Positions 19,651-28,630 of a stretch of 50,226 nt of DNA are shown in pieces (the first letter of the stretch is position 1; each line of letters starts with the position of its first letter). The DNA comes from an uncultured Geobacteraceae bacterium. Lineage in GTDB: Bacteria; Desulfobacterota; Desulfuromonadia; Geobacterales; Pseudopelobacteraceae. Below the pieces are notes generated by a model. It saw nothing but the letters and a program-made list of their open reading frames with translations. It searched no databases and was not told the origin of the DNA. The DNA lies in contig CAIRBT010000172.1 of NCBI GenBank assembly GCA_903876875.1, forward strand, positions 1 to 50,226. The letters are read 5' to 3'. Made by a program: the position numbers and the translations under genes.

Positions 19651-20577
19651 ATGAATTACACAGATCTTTATCAATCAGGTGAACTGCGAAAGCGGGTACA
19701 GGAAGCGTATCGGCGGCTCACTTCCTGCGATCTCTGTCCCCACGACTGCCATGTCAATCGGCTGAAGGGGGAACGGGGTTTCTGTGGTGCCGGTTATCGG
19801 CCAAAAATCGCTTCGGCTAACCTTCACAAGGGGGAGGAACCTCCCATTTCAGGAGTTCATGGCTCGGGAACCATCTTTCTGACCGGCTGTTCTTTGCAAT
19901 GTTCTTTCTGTCAAAATTTCCCCATTAGTCAATTGGGAAATGGTGAAGAGATAACCACCAGGGAACTGGCTGCCCGCATGCTTAAGCTTCAGAAACGACG
20001 CGCTCACAATATTAATTTTGTGACGCCGACCCATTTTCTGCCGCAACTTCTGGCGGCTCTTTGGGTGGCCATTCCACTCGGCTTTTCACTGCCCATAGTC
20101 TGGAACAGCAGTGGCTATGAAAAAACCGACGCACTCATGCTTTTAGAGGGTATTGTAGCTCTCTATCTGCCGGATATGAAGTATGCCGATGATGCTCAGG
20201 CGTTGGCGGTTTCTGGTGTGACCGGTTATAGAGCCATTAACAGAGCGGCAGTCTGTGAGATGTATCGACAGGTGGGGCATCTGCAGACAGATGAAGAGGG
20301 CATCGCTGTCAAAGGGGTGATCGTCCGTCATCTGGTACTGCCGGAAGGTAAGGGGGGGGCGGCTGCCACACTTGCCTGGATAGCCGATAACCTGGGTGAA
20401 GAGACGCACATCGCCCTGATGAGCCAGTATTTTCCTGCCCATCGGGCGGTCGGGATTCCCGATCTGAATCGTTCCCTTACCCATGAAGAGTACGATGAAG
20501 CGGTGGCGGCACTGGAGCATGCAGGGTTGGAAAATGGCTGGGTTCAGGAACTTGATGAAGAGCGTGGTGCCGTATGA
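19651..20577 (+). CDS. Radical SAM protein, PflA-like (COG1313 type)
   Basis: The 308-aa protein has the radical SAM cluster motif CSLQCSFC (CxxxCxxC; Cys80, Cys84, Cys87) and an N-terminal cysteine set CDLCPHDC...C (Cys26, 29, 33, 45). The latter is typical of the 'putative pyruvate formate-lyase activating enzyme' group and may hold a second Fe-S cluster or zinc. The family is annotated as activase-like, but its substrate is unknown and no glycyl-radical enzyme gene is visible in this window. The gene begins 18 nt after carA and its stop overlaps the next start (ATGA, 20574-20577), so it is co-translated within the pyr operon. A G8 run is at 20352-20359. Confidence 0.85.
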   Translation: MNYTDLYQSGELRKRVQEAYRRLTSCDLCPHDCHVNRLKGERGFCGAGYRPKIASANLHKGEEPPISGVHGSGTIFLTGCSLQCSFCQNFPISQLGNGEEITTRELAARMLKLQKRRAHNINFVTPTHFLPQLLAALWVAIPLGFSLPIVWNSSGYEKTDALMLLEGIVALYLPDMKYADDAQALAVSGVTGYRAINRAAVCEMYRQVGHLQTDEEGIAVKGVIVRHLVLPEGKGGAAATLAWIADNLGEETHIALMSQYFPAHRAVGIPDLNRSLTHEEYDEAVAALEHAGLENGWVQELDEERGAV

Positions 20578-20900
20578 AAACCGTTTTTCTGCTGGTGCTT
20601 TCCAATATTTTTATGACTTTTGCCTGGTACGCCCATCTGAAAAACCTCCGGACCCGCCACTGGTTGATTGCGGTGGCACTTTCCTGGGGGATTGCTTTTT
20701 TTGAATATCTCATTCAGGTACCGGCAAACCGTATCGGCTACGGCAGGTTTAATCTTGCCCAGCTAAAAATCATGCAGGAAGTTATTACCCTGTCGGTGTT
20801 TGTGCCCTTTGCCGTGTTTTACATGGGGTCAACACTCAGTTGGAATTATCTTTGGGCCGGATTCTGTCTGGCCGGAGCGGTGTTTTTTATATTTCGCTAA
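20574..20900 (+). CDS. DUF486 / DMT-family small membrane protein
   Basis: A 108-aa protein with four hydrophobic segments (about residues 3-18, 29-45, 66-82, 88-107) matching the DUF486 family, small multidrug-resistance-like proteins of unknown transport role. Family landmarks are [10 protein letters not shown] near residue 15, the central [26 protein letters not shown], and a C-terminal FIFR. It overlaps the radical SAM gene by 4 nt and ends 23 nt before carB, so it sits inside the pyrimidine operon without an obvious metabolic link. Confidence 0.85.
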   Translation: MKTVFLLVLSNIFMTFAWYAHLKNLRTRHWLIAVALSWGIAFFEYLIQVPANRIGYGRFNLAQLKIMQEVITLSVFVPFAVFYMGSTLSWNYLWAGFCLAGAVFFIFR

Positions 20901-20923
20901 CATATACAAGGAGTATTACGTAC

Positions 20924-23900
20924 ATGCCGAAAAGAACTGATATCAAAAAGATCCTTATCATCGGTGCCGGTCCCATCGTTATTGGCCAGGCGTGCGAATT
21001 TGACTATTCGGGAACTCAAGCCTGTAAGTCGTTGAAAGAAGAAGGGTACGAGGTTGTGCTGCTCAACAGTAATCCGGCAACCATCATGACCGATCCGGAT
21101 TTTGCCGACCGCACCTACATCGAGCCGGTTACTCCGGAAATTCTCGCAAAGATAATCGAAAAAGAGCGCCCCGACGCCCTGTTGCCGACCCTGGGGGGGC
21201 AGACGGCTCTCAATACAGCTGTTGCGGTAGCCGAAATGGGCATTCTGGAAAAGTTTGGTGTTGAATTAATTGGTGCCAAGCTTCCGGCCATCAAAAAAGC
21301 TGAAGACCGTACCCTGTTCAAGGCGGCCATGGAAAAAATCGGTCTGGCGGTTCCCCGCTCCGGTCTTGCCCATAACCATCAGGAAGCGATGGAGGTTGTG
21401 AAAAGTATCGGCTTCCCCGCCATCATCCGTCCCTCATTCACCCTGGGGGGGAGCGGTGGCGGTATCGCCTATAACCTCGAAGAGTATGAGCGGATGGCCA
21501 TGGGGGGGATTGATGCCTCACCGACCGATGAGATACTTGTGGAAGAGTCGGTTATCGGCTGGAAAGAGTACGAGCTTGAGGTCATGCGGGATACGGCGGA
21601 TAATGTTGTCATTATCTGCTCCATCGAAAACTTTGATCCCATGGGGGTTCATACCGGTGATTCCATCACCATCGCACCGGCACAGACGCTGACTGACAAG
21701 GAATATCAGATTTTGCGGGATGCCTCTCTGAAGATTATTCGAGAAATAGGCGTCGATACGGGGGGCTCCAACATTCAGTTCGGTATTAATCCCCGTGATG
21801 GCCGTCTAGTGGTCATTGAGATGAACCCCCGCGTTTCCCGATCGTCGGCACTGGCTTCCAAGGCAACCGGCTTCCCGATTGCTAAAATCGCCGCCAAGCT
21901 GGCAGTCGGCTATACCCTGGACGAGGTTACCAACGATATTACCCGCGAAACCCCGGCCTGCTTTGAGCCGAGTATCGACTATGTGGTGACGAAGATCCCC
22001 CGCTTTACCTTTGAAAAGTTCCCCGCTGCGGACGCAACCTTAACCACCCAGATGAAGTCGGTCGGTGAGGTTATGTCGATTGGTCGTACCTTCAAGGAGT
22101 CGTTCCAGAAGGCTCTCCGCTCGCTGGAAATCGGCGTCAGCGGCTTTGATTCCAAACTCTTTGAGCTGGGGAGCGAGACACGCCGAGCTCTGACCGGTAA
22201 GGAACAGCAGCTTTTATTGGAAAAGTTACGGGTGCCCAATGCCGACCGGCTCTGGTATGTGGGTGACGCTATGCGCAGTGGTATGACCGTTGATGAAATT
22301 CACCGGCATACGGCAATCGATCCATGGTTCCTCCATAACATCCGTCAGATTATCGAAAAAGAGGATGACCTGAAGTCACTCCCTTTTGCCGATGTTACCG
22401 CTGACATTCTGCGCGATGCCAAACAGTACGGCTTTTCTGACAAGTTTCTCTCCAAACTGTGGAGCATCTCAGAAGATGCTCTGCGGGAACTTCGCTGGTC
22501 CCTGAAGGTACGACCGGTCTACAAACGGGTTGACACCTGTGCTGCCGAATTTGTCGCCTATACCCCCTACATGTACTCGACCTATGAGGAAGAGTGCGAA
22601 GCAGCTCCGACGGATTGTCAGAAAATCATGATTCTCGGCGGGGGACCGAATCGCATCGGGCAGGGGATTGAATTCGACTACTGCTGCGTCCATGGTGCCT
22701 TTGCACTTGCAGAAGATGGCTTTGAGACTATCATGGTCAACTGTAACCCGGAAACCGTTTCCACCGACTATGACACCTCTGATCGCCTCTATTTTGAACC
22801 GCTCACCCTGGAAGATGTACTGGAAATTGTCGCGGTGGAAAAACCGGTGGGCGTTATCGTACAATTTGGCGGTCAGACCCCCCTCAAGCTTGCAGTGGCA
22901 CTGGAAAAGGCCGGAGTGCCCATTATCGGCACCTCGCCTGATGCCATTGACCGTGCCGAAGACCGGGAGCGTTTCCAGGAGATGCTCCATAAGCTCAAAC
23001 TGCTGCAACCGGAAAACGGCACTGCCCGCACCTTTGAAGAAGCAGAAAAAGTTGTGGAGCGGATCGGTTATCCGGTGGTGGTACGACCTTCCTATGTACT
23101 GGGAGGACGTGCCATGGAAATCGTCTATGATCGGGAAAACCTCCAGCGGTATATGACAACCGCCGTGCTGGTATCACCGGAGCACCCCATACTTCTGGAC
23201 AGTTTCCTCGATGAAGCCATTGAAATTGATGTTGATGCCCTCTGTGATGGCACTGAGGTCATCATTGGTGGTATCATGGAGCACATCGAAGAGGCCGGCA
23301 TCCATTCGGGAGACTCGGCATGCAGCCTTCCTCCCTATTCGATAGGACCTGAAATCATTGCTGAAATACGCCGTCAAACGGTGGCAATGGCTCTTGAGCT
23401 GGGAGTTAAGGGTCTCATGAATGTTCAGTATGCGGTGAAGGGGAGTGTGGTCTATATTCTTGAGGTTAACCCCCGTGCCTCCCGCACGTCTCCCTTTGTC
23501 TCCAAGGCCACCGGCCGCCCCCTTGCCAAGATTGCCGCCCGTGTCATGGCGGGCAAGACCCTCAAGGAGCTGGGGGTAACGTTCGACATCATACCGGTAC
23601 ACATTTCTGTCAAGGAAGCGGTCTTTCCCTTTGTGAAGTTCCCCGGTGTGGATACCCTGCTGGGACCTGAGATGAAATCTACCGGAGAGGTCATGGGGAT
23701 TGGGAAAACTTTTGCAGAAGCGTTTGCCAAGTCCCAACTTGGTGCCAACGTCAAGCTGCCACTTGCCGGCAATGTTTTTATCAGTGTTCGTGACGCCGAC
23801 AAGAAACATGTTGTCAGCGCAGCGGAAAAACTGTATAAAGCTGGGTTTGGTATCGTTGCTACCGGTGGTACCGCACAATTCCTCGAAGACAAGGGAATTC

Positions 23901-24157
23901 CGGTACGTCGGGTAAACAAGGTGCTTGAGGGGCGTCCTCACATCGTGGATGCGATCAAAAACGGCGAGATTCAGCTGGTAATGAACACAACCCACGGCCC
24001 CCAGGCTGTGGCCGATTCCTTCTCAATCCGTCGTGAAGCCTTGATGCATGGCCTTGCCTATTACACAACCGTAGCCGGTGCAAAGGCGGTCGCCGACAGC
24101 ATCGTGCTACTGATAAATCAGGAACTGGGTGTCACACCTATTCAGGACTATTTATAA
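20924..24157 (+). CDS. carB: Carbamoyl-phosphate synthase large subunit
   Basis: Makes carbamoyl phosphate from bicarbonate, ammonia and two ATP, for pyrimidine and arginine synthesis. The 1077-aa protein has the usual duplicated architecture: ATP-grasp half 1 ([22 protein letters not shown] at the start, then [16 protein letters not shown]), an oligomerisation region, ATP-grasp half 2 ([22 protein letters not shown] near residue 567, then [16 protein letters not shown]), and a C-terminal MGS-type allosteric domain with [17 protein letters not shown]. The start at 20924 ([10 protein letters not shown]) has AAGGAG upstream; an upstream start at 20840 would overlap the DUF486 gene. Confidence 0.97.
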   Translation: MPKRTDIKKILIIGAGPIVIGQACEFDYSGTQACKSLKEEGYEVVLLNSNPATIMTDPDFADRTYIEPVTPEILAKIIEKERPDALLPTLGGQTALNTAVAVAEMGILEKFGVELIGAKLPAIKKAEDRTLFKAAMEKIGLAVPRSGLAHNHQEAMEVVKSIGFPAIIRPSFTLGGSGGGIAYNLEEYERMAMGGIDASPTDEILVEESVIGWKEYELEVMRDTADNVVIICSIENFDPMGVHTGDSITIAPAQTLTDKEYQILRDASLKIIREIGVDTGGSNIQFGINPRDGRLVVIEMNPRVSRSSALASKATGFPIAKIAAKLAVGYTLDEVTNDITRETPACFEPSIDYVVTKIPRFTFEKFPAADATLTTQMKSVGEVMSIGRTFKESFQKALRSLEIGVSGFDSKLFELGSETRRALTGKEQQLLLEKLRVPNADRLWYVGDAMRSGMTVDEIHRHTAIDPWFLHNIRQIIEKEDDLKSLPFADVTADILRDAKQYGFSDKFLSKLWSISEDALRELRWSLKVRPVYKRVDTCAAEFVAYTPYMYSTYEEECEAAPTDCQKIMILGGGPNRIGQGIEFDYCCVHGAFALAEDGFETIMVNCNPETVSTDYDTSDRLYFEPLTLEDVLEIVAVEKPVGVIVQFGGQTPLKLAVALEKAGVPIIGTSPDAIDRAEDRERFQEMLHKLKLLQPENGTARTFEEAEKVVERIGYPVVVRPSYVLGGRAMEIVYDRENLQRYMTTAVLVSPEHPILLDSFLDEAIEIDVDALCDGTEVIIGGIMEHIEEAGIHSGDSACSLPPYSIGPEIIAEIRRQTVAMALELGVKGLMNVQYAVKGSVVYILEVNPRASRTSPFVSKATGRPLAKIAARVMAGKTLKELGVTFDIIPVHISVKEAVFPFVKFPGVDTLLGPEMKSTGEVMGIGKTFAEAFAKSQLGANVKLPLAGNVFISVRDADKKHVVSAAEKLYKAGFGIVATGGTAQFLEDKGIPVRRVNKVLEGRPHIVDAIKNGEIQLVMNTTHGPQAVADSFSIRREALMHGLAYYTTVAGAKAVADSIVLLINQELGVTPIQDYL

Positions 24158-24183
24158 TAACCAATACAGGAGTTGATACCTCG

Positions 24184-24660
24184 ATGTCCCATTCAATACC
24201 GTTGACAAAAGAGAGTTATGAGTCGTTACAGGAAGAATTGAAGCGCCTGATTCGTGAGGAGCGTCCCAAGGTTATCCAGGATATCGCCGAAGCCCGTGAC
24301 CATGGTGATCTTTCCGAAAATGCCGAGTATGATGCAGCCAAGAATCGTCAGGGATTCATTGAAGGTCGCATCCAGGAGATCAATGGCAAACTGGCTCGCG
24401 CCCATGTCGTTGATCTTTCCGGACTGAAGCCGGATAAAGTCGTATTCGGCTGCACCGTGACGGTGTATGACATCGCGTCCGAAGAAGAGGTTACCTATAA
24501 GATTGTTGGTGAGGATGAGGCTGATATCAAGCTGAGCAAGATTTCCTGCACCTCGCCGGTCGGTAAGGCTCTCATTGGTCACAAGCTTGATGATTCGGTG
24601 CGGGTAATCGTCCCTTCCGGTACCAAGGAATATGAGATTATTGATATTAAATACGAGTAG
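24184..24660 (+). CDS. greA: Transcription elongation factor GreA
   Basis: GreA rescues backtracked RNA polymerase by stimulating cleavage of the nascent transcript. The 158-aa length is standard. The N-terminal coiled coil carries EARDHGDLSENAEYDAAKN (about residues 37-55) with the acidic tip residues, and the C-terminal FKBP-like domain ends in SPVGKALIGHKLDDSVRVIVP. ATG at 24184 lies 26 nt after carB, preceded by AGGAG. The linkage carB-greA is common in bacteria. Confidence 0.97.
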   Translation: MSHSIPLTKESYESLQEELKRLIREERPKVIQDIAEARDHGDLSENAEYDAAKNRQGFIEGRIQEINGKLARAHVVDLSGLKPDKVVFGCTVTVYDIASEEEVTYKIVGEDEADIKLSKISCTSPVGKALIGHKLDDSVRVIVPSGTKEYEIIDIKYE

Positions 24661-24693
24661 AATTGTCAGACATTTTACGATAAGGGGTTTGCT

Positions 24694-24891
24694 ATGGCTG
24701 AAATAACAAAAGATATGACGTTCTTTGAATTGATGCGCACCTTTCCCGAATCGGTCAAGGTGCTTCAGAAGCATAACCTGGGTTGCATCGGTTGCATGGG
24801 TGCTCAAAACGAAAGTCTGGAGCAGGGGGCACGTGCCCATGGTCTCAGCATTGATAGCCTCTTGCAGGATCTGAAGGCAGCGTTGCTCTAG
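24694..24891 (+). CDS. DUF1858 domain protein
   Basis: A 65-aa protein that matches the DUF1858 family: ITKDMTFFELMRTFPESVKVLQKHNLGCIGC, with a CxxC pair (about residues 31-34) and a conserved C-terminal helix GLSIDSLLQDLKAAL. The family is often fused to or found near hybrid-cluster and disulfide-reductase proteins; a redox or metal role is plausible but unproven. ATG at 24694 with AAGGGG upstream, 33 nt after greA. Confidence 0.85.
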   Translation: MAEITKDMTFFELMRTFPESVKVLQKHNLGCIGCMGAQNESLEQGARAHGLSIDSLLQDLKAALL

Positions 24892-24927
24892 AACAACGGT
24901 AAATTGCTGGTGTTGTATTGAAATTTG

Positions 24928-24956
24928 TTGACTTAATCCGGAAATCGGGTTATAAG
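24928..24956 (+). promoter_or_regulatory. Promoter of the tRNA-His gene
   Basis: TTGACT (24928-24933), a 17-nt spacer and TATAAG (24951-24956) form a near-consensus sigma-70 promoter 13 nt before the tRNA. The tRNA is therefore transcribed independently of the pyr-greA operon. Confidence 0.8.
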
Positions 24957-24969
24957 AACGGTTCAATAT

Positions 24970-25046
24970 GGTGGCTATGGTGAAGCGGTTAACACATACG
25001 ACTGTGACTCGTACATACGAGGGTTCAAATCCCTCTAGCCACCCCA
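24970..25046 (+). tRNA. tRNA-His (GTG)
   Basis: The sequence folds as a cloverleaf: G-1 at 24970, acceptor GTGGCTA paired with TAGCCAC (25036-25042), discriminator C at 25043 and encoded CCA at 25044-25046. The anticodon stem TACGA/TCGTA encloses the loop CTGTGAC with anticodon GTG at 25004-25006. The T arm contains GGTTCAAAT. The extra G-1 opposite C73 is the hallmark of histidine tRNA. It has its own promoter and terminator. Confidence 0.96.
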
Positions 25047-25055
25047 AATAAAAAC

Positions 25056-25087
25056 AAAAGGCCATCTTCTCTGAGGATGGCCTTTTT
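25056..25087 (+). terminator. Terminator of the tRNA-His gene
   Basis: Perfect 11-bp stem AAAAGGCCATC (25056-25066) / GATGGCCTTTT (25076-25086) with a 9-nt loop and a T5 tract. It begins 10 nt after the tRNA CCA. Confidence 0.9.
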
Positions 25088-25193
25088 CTACATCATTATC
25101 CGGCTGACTTTGCAGGCAGCATTCTCTTTGATGAATGCCTTCCGTCTTATCTCTGACAACGAATGCCTCCTTCGATTGCATACTATATTTACA

Positions 25194-25230
25194 AAAAAGC
25201 CGACAAGGATAAAATCCCTGTCGGCTTTTT
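25194..25230 (-). terminator. Bidirectional terminator after the multiheme cytochrome gene
   Basis: Stem GCCGACAAGGAT (25199-25210) / ATCCCTGTCGGC (25214-25225) with one mismatch and an AAA loop. It is flanked by A-rich sequence on the left and T5 on the right, so it can work in both directions. It lies 45 nt past the cytochrome stop on the minus strand. Confidence 0.75.
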
Positions 25231-25232
25231 GC

Positions 25233-25263
25233 TTTCATCCACCTCCGCAAGAGGTGGATGAAA
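25233..25263. repeat. 13-bp perfect inverted repeat
   Basis: TTTCATCCACCTC (25233-25245) and GAGGTGGATGAAA (25251-25263) are exact reverse complements around a CGCAA loop. It sits between the cytochrome stop (25275) and the bidirectional terminator and may stabilise the mRNA 3' end or be a REP-like element. Confidence 0.7.
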
Positions 25264-25274
25264 TGCTTTGTTAT

Positions 25275-27359
25275 CTACGGACGCTCAGAAGAATACCAAG
25301 CGTTGGAGGTGCGATTATACGCTTTCAGATACTGCAAACTTGTTGTGGCAGTTGCAGCAGTGGCAGCTGAGGTGTTGTACAGAGTTGAATTGTACGCACC
25401 GGCACTGGCAGTAACAGACATATTAATTTTCCCATCATCAAGGAAGTCAATGGAGTCATACAGAAGTCTGCGCACGTAGGTACGGGCATGTACGAATGCA
25501 GCCGGCTCACGACTTACCAGGTTGATGTTAAAGCAGGCACCGGCAAGTTTCTTAGCCTGAGCAGTAGTCAGCGTGCCACCCTTTGTCCAGTCTTTAAACT
25601 GACTGGAGGAAAGAGTGTGGTCTGAGTTGGCCACATAGAAGTAGGGGTAGAGAGATGCATCATATTCAATACCATAGTTTGTTTTCAGCAAAGAGAGTGC
25701 AAAAGCTACGGCATTTTTAAACGGTTCAGACTGTTCTTCAACAAAACCTGTTTTAATAGTTGTTGCTGTTGCCTCTGCAGAGTGGCAGTTGATGCAGGCT
25801 TTATTGTAGGAATCGGCATTGATTTCCCAGGTGTGGTTGGCGTTGCCCATGTGGCAGCTGAGGCATGGTCCACGGGTGGTCATGGTCAGTGAAGCTGTTT
25901 TAGCACCTGCAGCATCGGTGTGGGTGTCAAATTTGATGGCATCCGTTCCAAGGATACGGTGGGTACTGGAAACGGCACCACCATCGGAAGTAGAAGTCAG
26001 CGAGTTGCCATAGGTGTACTGGTAACCTTTAGGAATAGATGTGTACTTACGGAATACGCCACCGGCAGCGAAAAGTGGATTGGTGCTGGCACCGGCTGAA
26101 GTAGTAACGGCTACATCGTTAATCTTGACCGGTGCTGAAGCACTGGTAAAGGCGGTGAAGCCGTTTTTCGCATACATGAGGCCGGCAACGGCCATGTAAT
26201 GGGAGTTGAAGGTGCCGAAGGTTGTTGTAGTCATGTTACCGGCATAGTTTTCGACAATTTTGCCACCGTTCAGACCGGAGTGGCAAGGGATGCATACCTG
26301 TGAATTGCCAATGAAGCCGCCATTGGGAATTTCGCTTGCAGTTGCAGTTGAAGCATTTGTGGTATAGGGAACCACGTAACCGGTTGAAAGCGGACGGACG
26401 CTGTTTTTGAAATCGTTGCTGCTGTGGCAGGCGTCACAGGTAAGAACCTGTTTGCCCTGAGTTACTGTGGTTGAGATGGCAGTCTTGTTCGTGAAATTGT
26501 TATTGACTGCCTTTGCAAAACCAGCTGCGGTATGGCAGGAGTTGCAGGTATCACGGATGGTAAAATCGTAATGTGACCACGCCATACCATTCAGTTTGGC
26601 ATGACCAGATTCTTCCCACTGCTCACGCTGGAGCTTACCGGTACCATTAATCGGGTTGTGTGGTTCATGGCAGGCGGAGCAGTTAGTGCCGTTCAAGTTA
26701 AGATACCGGGCTGCATTTGCTTCACCGGCAATCAGAGCGGAGTTACTGGCACCGACAACGTTACCTTTGTGCTTGAGGCTCAGGTTTTCGCTGTGACACT
26801 CAAAACATCTGCCACTGGCAGATGGTGCAGTGTCGTTATGCTGTGTACCGTGGCACCCGGCACAACCAGGCAGGATGCTGCCATTTTTAGGATTGAAAGT
26901 CCAGGAAAGATCTCTGTAGTGACCGGACTGCTTATAACTGGCAAGCAGATTCTGTCCGGTGATGTCACGGGTACTTTCGTGACAGGCCTGGCATTTGACA
27001 TTTTCCTGTTTTACAACAGGGGCGACAGTGGAGATGTTAATAAAAGGATTGGCACCAGCTATAACAGTTATGTTGCTTTTGTACCCTTCATAGGCAATTG
27101 TACCGTCAGATTTCAGTGCCTGGGCGGTAACGATCAGATTGTTACCTGGATAGACTTCAGTTGTTCCTCCGGTACCGCCAATAAAATCCTGTCTGGCCGT
27201 AGGAATCTGAGGTCCGGTAATAATAAGGCGTGTTGTTGTTACGTCAGCTGATGATTGAACAACTTTAACTGTTACTTTACCCGGATTTCCGTCACCTACT
27301 GTTGCAACATTACTCGCACCGCAACCATTGAGTGCAAGTAGTGCCAGACCATACAACAC
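25275..27359 (-). CDS. Nine-heme c-type cytochrome, lipoprotein (leader interrupted by an in-frame stop)
   Basis: The 694-aa product holds nine CxxCH motifs (CQACH, CAGCH, CFECH, CSACH, CNSCH, CDACH, CIPCH, CLSCH, CINCH), so it should bind nine c-type hemes. A lipobox (ALNGC) near the N-terminus predicts lipid anchoring, probably in the outer membrane. The C-terminal region AAFVHARTYVRRLLYDSIDFLDDG resembles extracellular-respiration cytochromes of Geobacter. The start is odd. A good ATG at 27389 with AAGGAG (27398-27403) opens MRNNVGKAR and then meets TAA at 27360-27362; the given frame begins at the very next codon, GTG (27359-27357), and lacks the positive signal-peptide N-region. So this is either a nonsense-damaged gene, a reinitiation case or a sequence error. 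Confidence 0.85.
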   Translation of the reverse strand: MLYGLALLALNGCGASNVATVGDGNPGKVTVKVVQSSADVTTTRLIITGPQIPTARQDFIGGTGGTTEVYPGNNLIVTAQALKSDGTIAYEGYKSNITVIAGANPFINISTVAPVVKQENVKCQACHESTRDITGQNLLASYKQSGHYRDLSWTFNPKNGSILPGCAGCHGTQHNDTAPSASGRCFECHSENLSLKHKGNVVGASNSALIAGEANAARYLNLNGTNCSACHEPHNPINGTGKLQREQWEESGHAKLNGMAWSHYDFTIRDTCNSCHTAAGFAKAVNNNFTNKTAISTTVTQGKQVLTCDACHSSNDFKNSVRPLSTGYVVPYTTNASTATASEIPNGGFIGNSQVCIPCHSGLNGGKIVENYAGNMTTTTFGTFNSHYMAVAGLMYAKNGFTAFTSASAPVKINDVAVTTSAGASTNPLFAAGGVFRKYTSIPKGYQYTYGNSLTSTSDGGAVSSTHRILGTDAIKFDTHTDAAGAKTASLTMTTRGPCLSCHMGNANHTWEINADSYNKACINCHSAEATATTIKTGFVEEQSEPFKNAVAFALSLLKTNYGIEYDASLYPYFYVANSDHTLSSSQFKDWTKGGTLTTAQAKKLAGACFNINLVSREPAAFVHARTYVRRLLYDSIDFLDDGKINMSVTASAGAYNSTLYNTSAATAATATTSLQYLKAYNRTSNAWYSSERP

Positions 27360-27437
27360 TTAGCGAGCTTTACCAACGTTGTTTCGCATACTGTCTTCTC
27401 CTTTTTCAAGTTTTATCCACAATTTTACCATTCTCTA

Positions 27438-27465
27438 ATCTTATCAAAACCACACAACTTGTCAA
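27438..27465 (-). promoter_or_regulatory. Promoter of the cytochrome gene
   Basis: On the minus strand, TTGACA (27465-27460), a 16-nt spacer and TAAGAT (27443-27438). It lies about 49 nt upstream of the ATG at 27389 and just past the end of the next gene upstream. Confidence 0.6.
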
Positions 27466-27473
27466 GTATTAAC

Positions 27474-27887
27474 TTACCTTTTCTCATCTCTGCACCGCGA
27501 CGCATACCCAGGCAATAACTCGTTCAGAGCCGTGGTGGTTGCTGATAATTCCGATACAAGCTCTTTTGAATATTTTCGGGCATAGGAGCTGATTATGTCA
27601 CTCTTGGAAGCTTCTTTGAAAATGGGCAGCATTTCTTTGATGAAGCTCTGGGTGCTTTTCATGGTGTGATACTTATCACAGCTTTTTTTATCATGTAAAT
27701 AGCTGTGGTTGATAATTTTAGCGATCCGCTCCACCTGTTCCTTGTCAAGTTTGGTGACAAAATAAAGCGTATCCTCTTCGGTAACTCTTCGTTTATCAGG
27801 TGGTTCGAGGGCTAACAGGGTGGTAGCCGGGATTAAAATAAAAGCCACTACCGCCAGGGCTCGTCTACTGCGTGTGGTAACTATCAC
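27474..27887 (-). CDS. Small exported protein of unknown function
   Basis: I do not recognise this 137-aa protein. It starts at GTG 27887, with AGGAG 8 nt upstream, and opens with a signal peptide (MIVTTRSRRALAVVAFILIPATTLLA), so the mature form is likely periplasmic. The mature part is helical and charged, rich in Lys and Glu, with two cysteines (one in KKSCDKYH and one near the C-terminus in SRCRDEKR). It begins 32 nt after the phosphopantetheinyl transferase stop with no terminator in between, so it may be the last gene of the pfa-ole transcript; the cytochrome promoter begins right after it. Confidence 0.7.
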   Translation of the reverse strand: MIVTTRSRRALAVVAFILIPATTLLALEPPDKRRVTEEDTLYFVTKLDKEQVERIAKIINHSYLHDKKSCDKYHTMKSTQSFIKEMLPIFKEASKSDIISSYARKYSKELVSELSATTTALNELLPGYASRCRDEKR

Positions 27888-27919
27888 GTACTATACTCCT
27901 TTTTGACCTCTGAAATCGG

Positions 27920-28630
27920 TTATATATCTGTCAACCAGAGCGGTTTCGGTTGCAGGGGATGGTGGCCTGTGATGGCAACGGCAGCAGCATAGTGCTCCGG
28001 TGCGGCAATATCTATAACGTGGAACCGGAAACCGTTCTGATTAATGGTGACACCGTGGGGTGAGTCATAGCTGCCACAGATATCGAAATCCGTACTCCGG
28101 GGGAGAGAAAAGCCCCCTCCTGCCGCTTTTAAACAGGCCTCCCGCCGCACCCAGTACCGATAGAACAGTGCCGCTTGGGCCGCTGTCTCAGTAGCTTGCA
28201 GGTCGGCTAATTCCCGTGGCGAAAACACTAACTGTGCCATTCGGGTCACTGGACATTGCGTATCCATGTATTCCATATCAATACCTACCCCATGGGAGCG
28301 GGTGAAAGCACAGAGCAGCTTGCTACCGGAATGGGCAAGATTAAAGCAGAGCGGAGAGGGTGAATTGGCAAAAGATGGCTTGCCATTCACACCAATGCAA
28401 AGGGCAACCGCCTCCGGCGTGCAGTCAAGATAGCGAGCAAGCAGGGTACGCAGCTTCCAGCGGCTCATTAGAAACTGTTGTCTCGGTTCAGTACCTTTGA
28501 AACAGTCTGCCCGTCGCAACTCTTCAGTGGAAAGGTAGTTTTCATACCAGGATACGTCAGTGGTGAAGTCGGCCAGGTCAAAAGAATACAGATGTATTTC
28601 ATCATGCCGTGGCATGGGAAAGCCCATCAT
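27920..28630 (-). CDS. 4'-phosphopantetheinyl transferase, Sfp type (PfaE role)
   Basis: Transfers phosphopantetheine from CoA to the serine of acyl carrier proteins. The 236-aa protein has the Sfp-type motifs: VNGKPSF (81-87), FNLAHSG (96-102), GVGIDME (114-120, Mg2+ ligands Asp118 and Glu120) and WVRREACLK (160-168, Glu164 and Lys168). It overlaps oleD by 4 nt (ATGA at 28627-28630), so it belongs to the pfa-ole unit, and its likely clients are the three ACP domains of PfaA. This fills the role of PfaE in known PUFA synthases. Some Sfp-type enzymes act broadly, so service to other carriers is possible. Confidence 0.92.
   Translation of the reverse strand: MMGFPMPRHDEIHLYSFDLADFTTDVSWYENYLSTEELRRADCFKGTEPRQQFLMSRWKLRTLLARYLDCTPEAVALCIGVNGKPSFANSPSPLCFNLAHSGSKLLCAFTRSHGVGIDMEYMDTQCPVTRMAQLVFSPRELADLQATETAAQAALFYRYWVRREACLKAAGGGFSLPRSTDFDICGSYDSPHGVTINQNGFRFHVIDIAAPEHYAAAVAITGHHPLQPKPLWLTDI

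Noticed and set aside
24226-25065. 279-aa minus-strand ORF
   Set aside because: It runs antisense through the tRNA-His gene, the DUF1858 gene and greA, all of which are strongly supported on the + strand.
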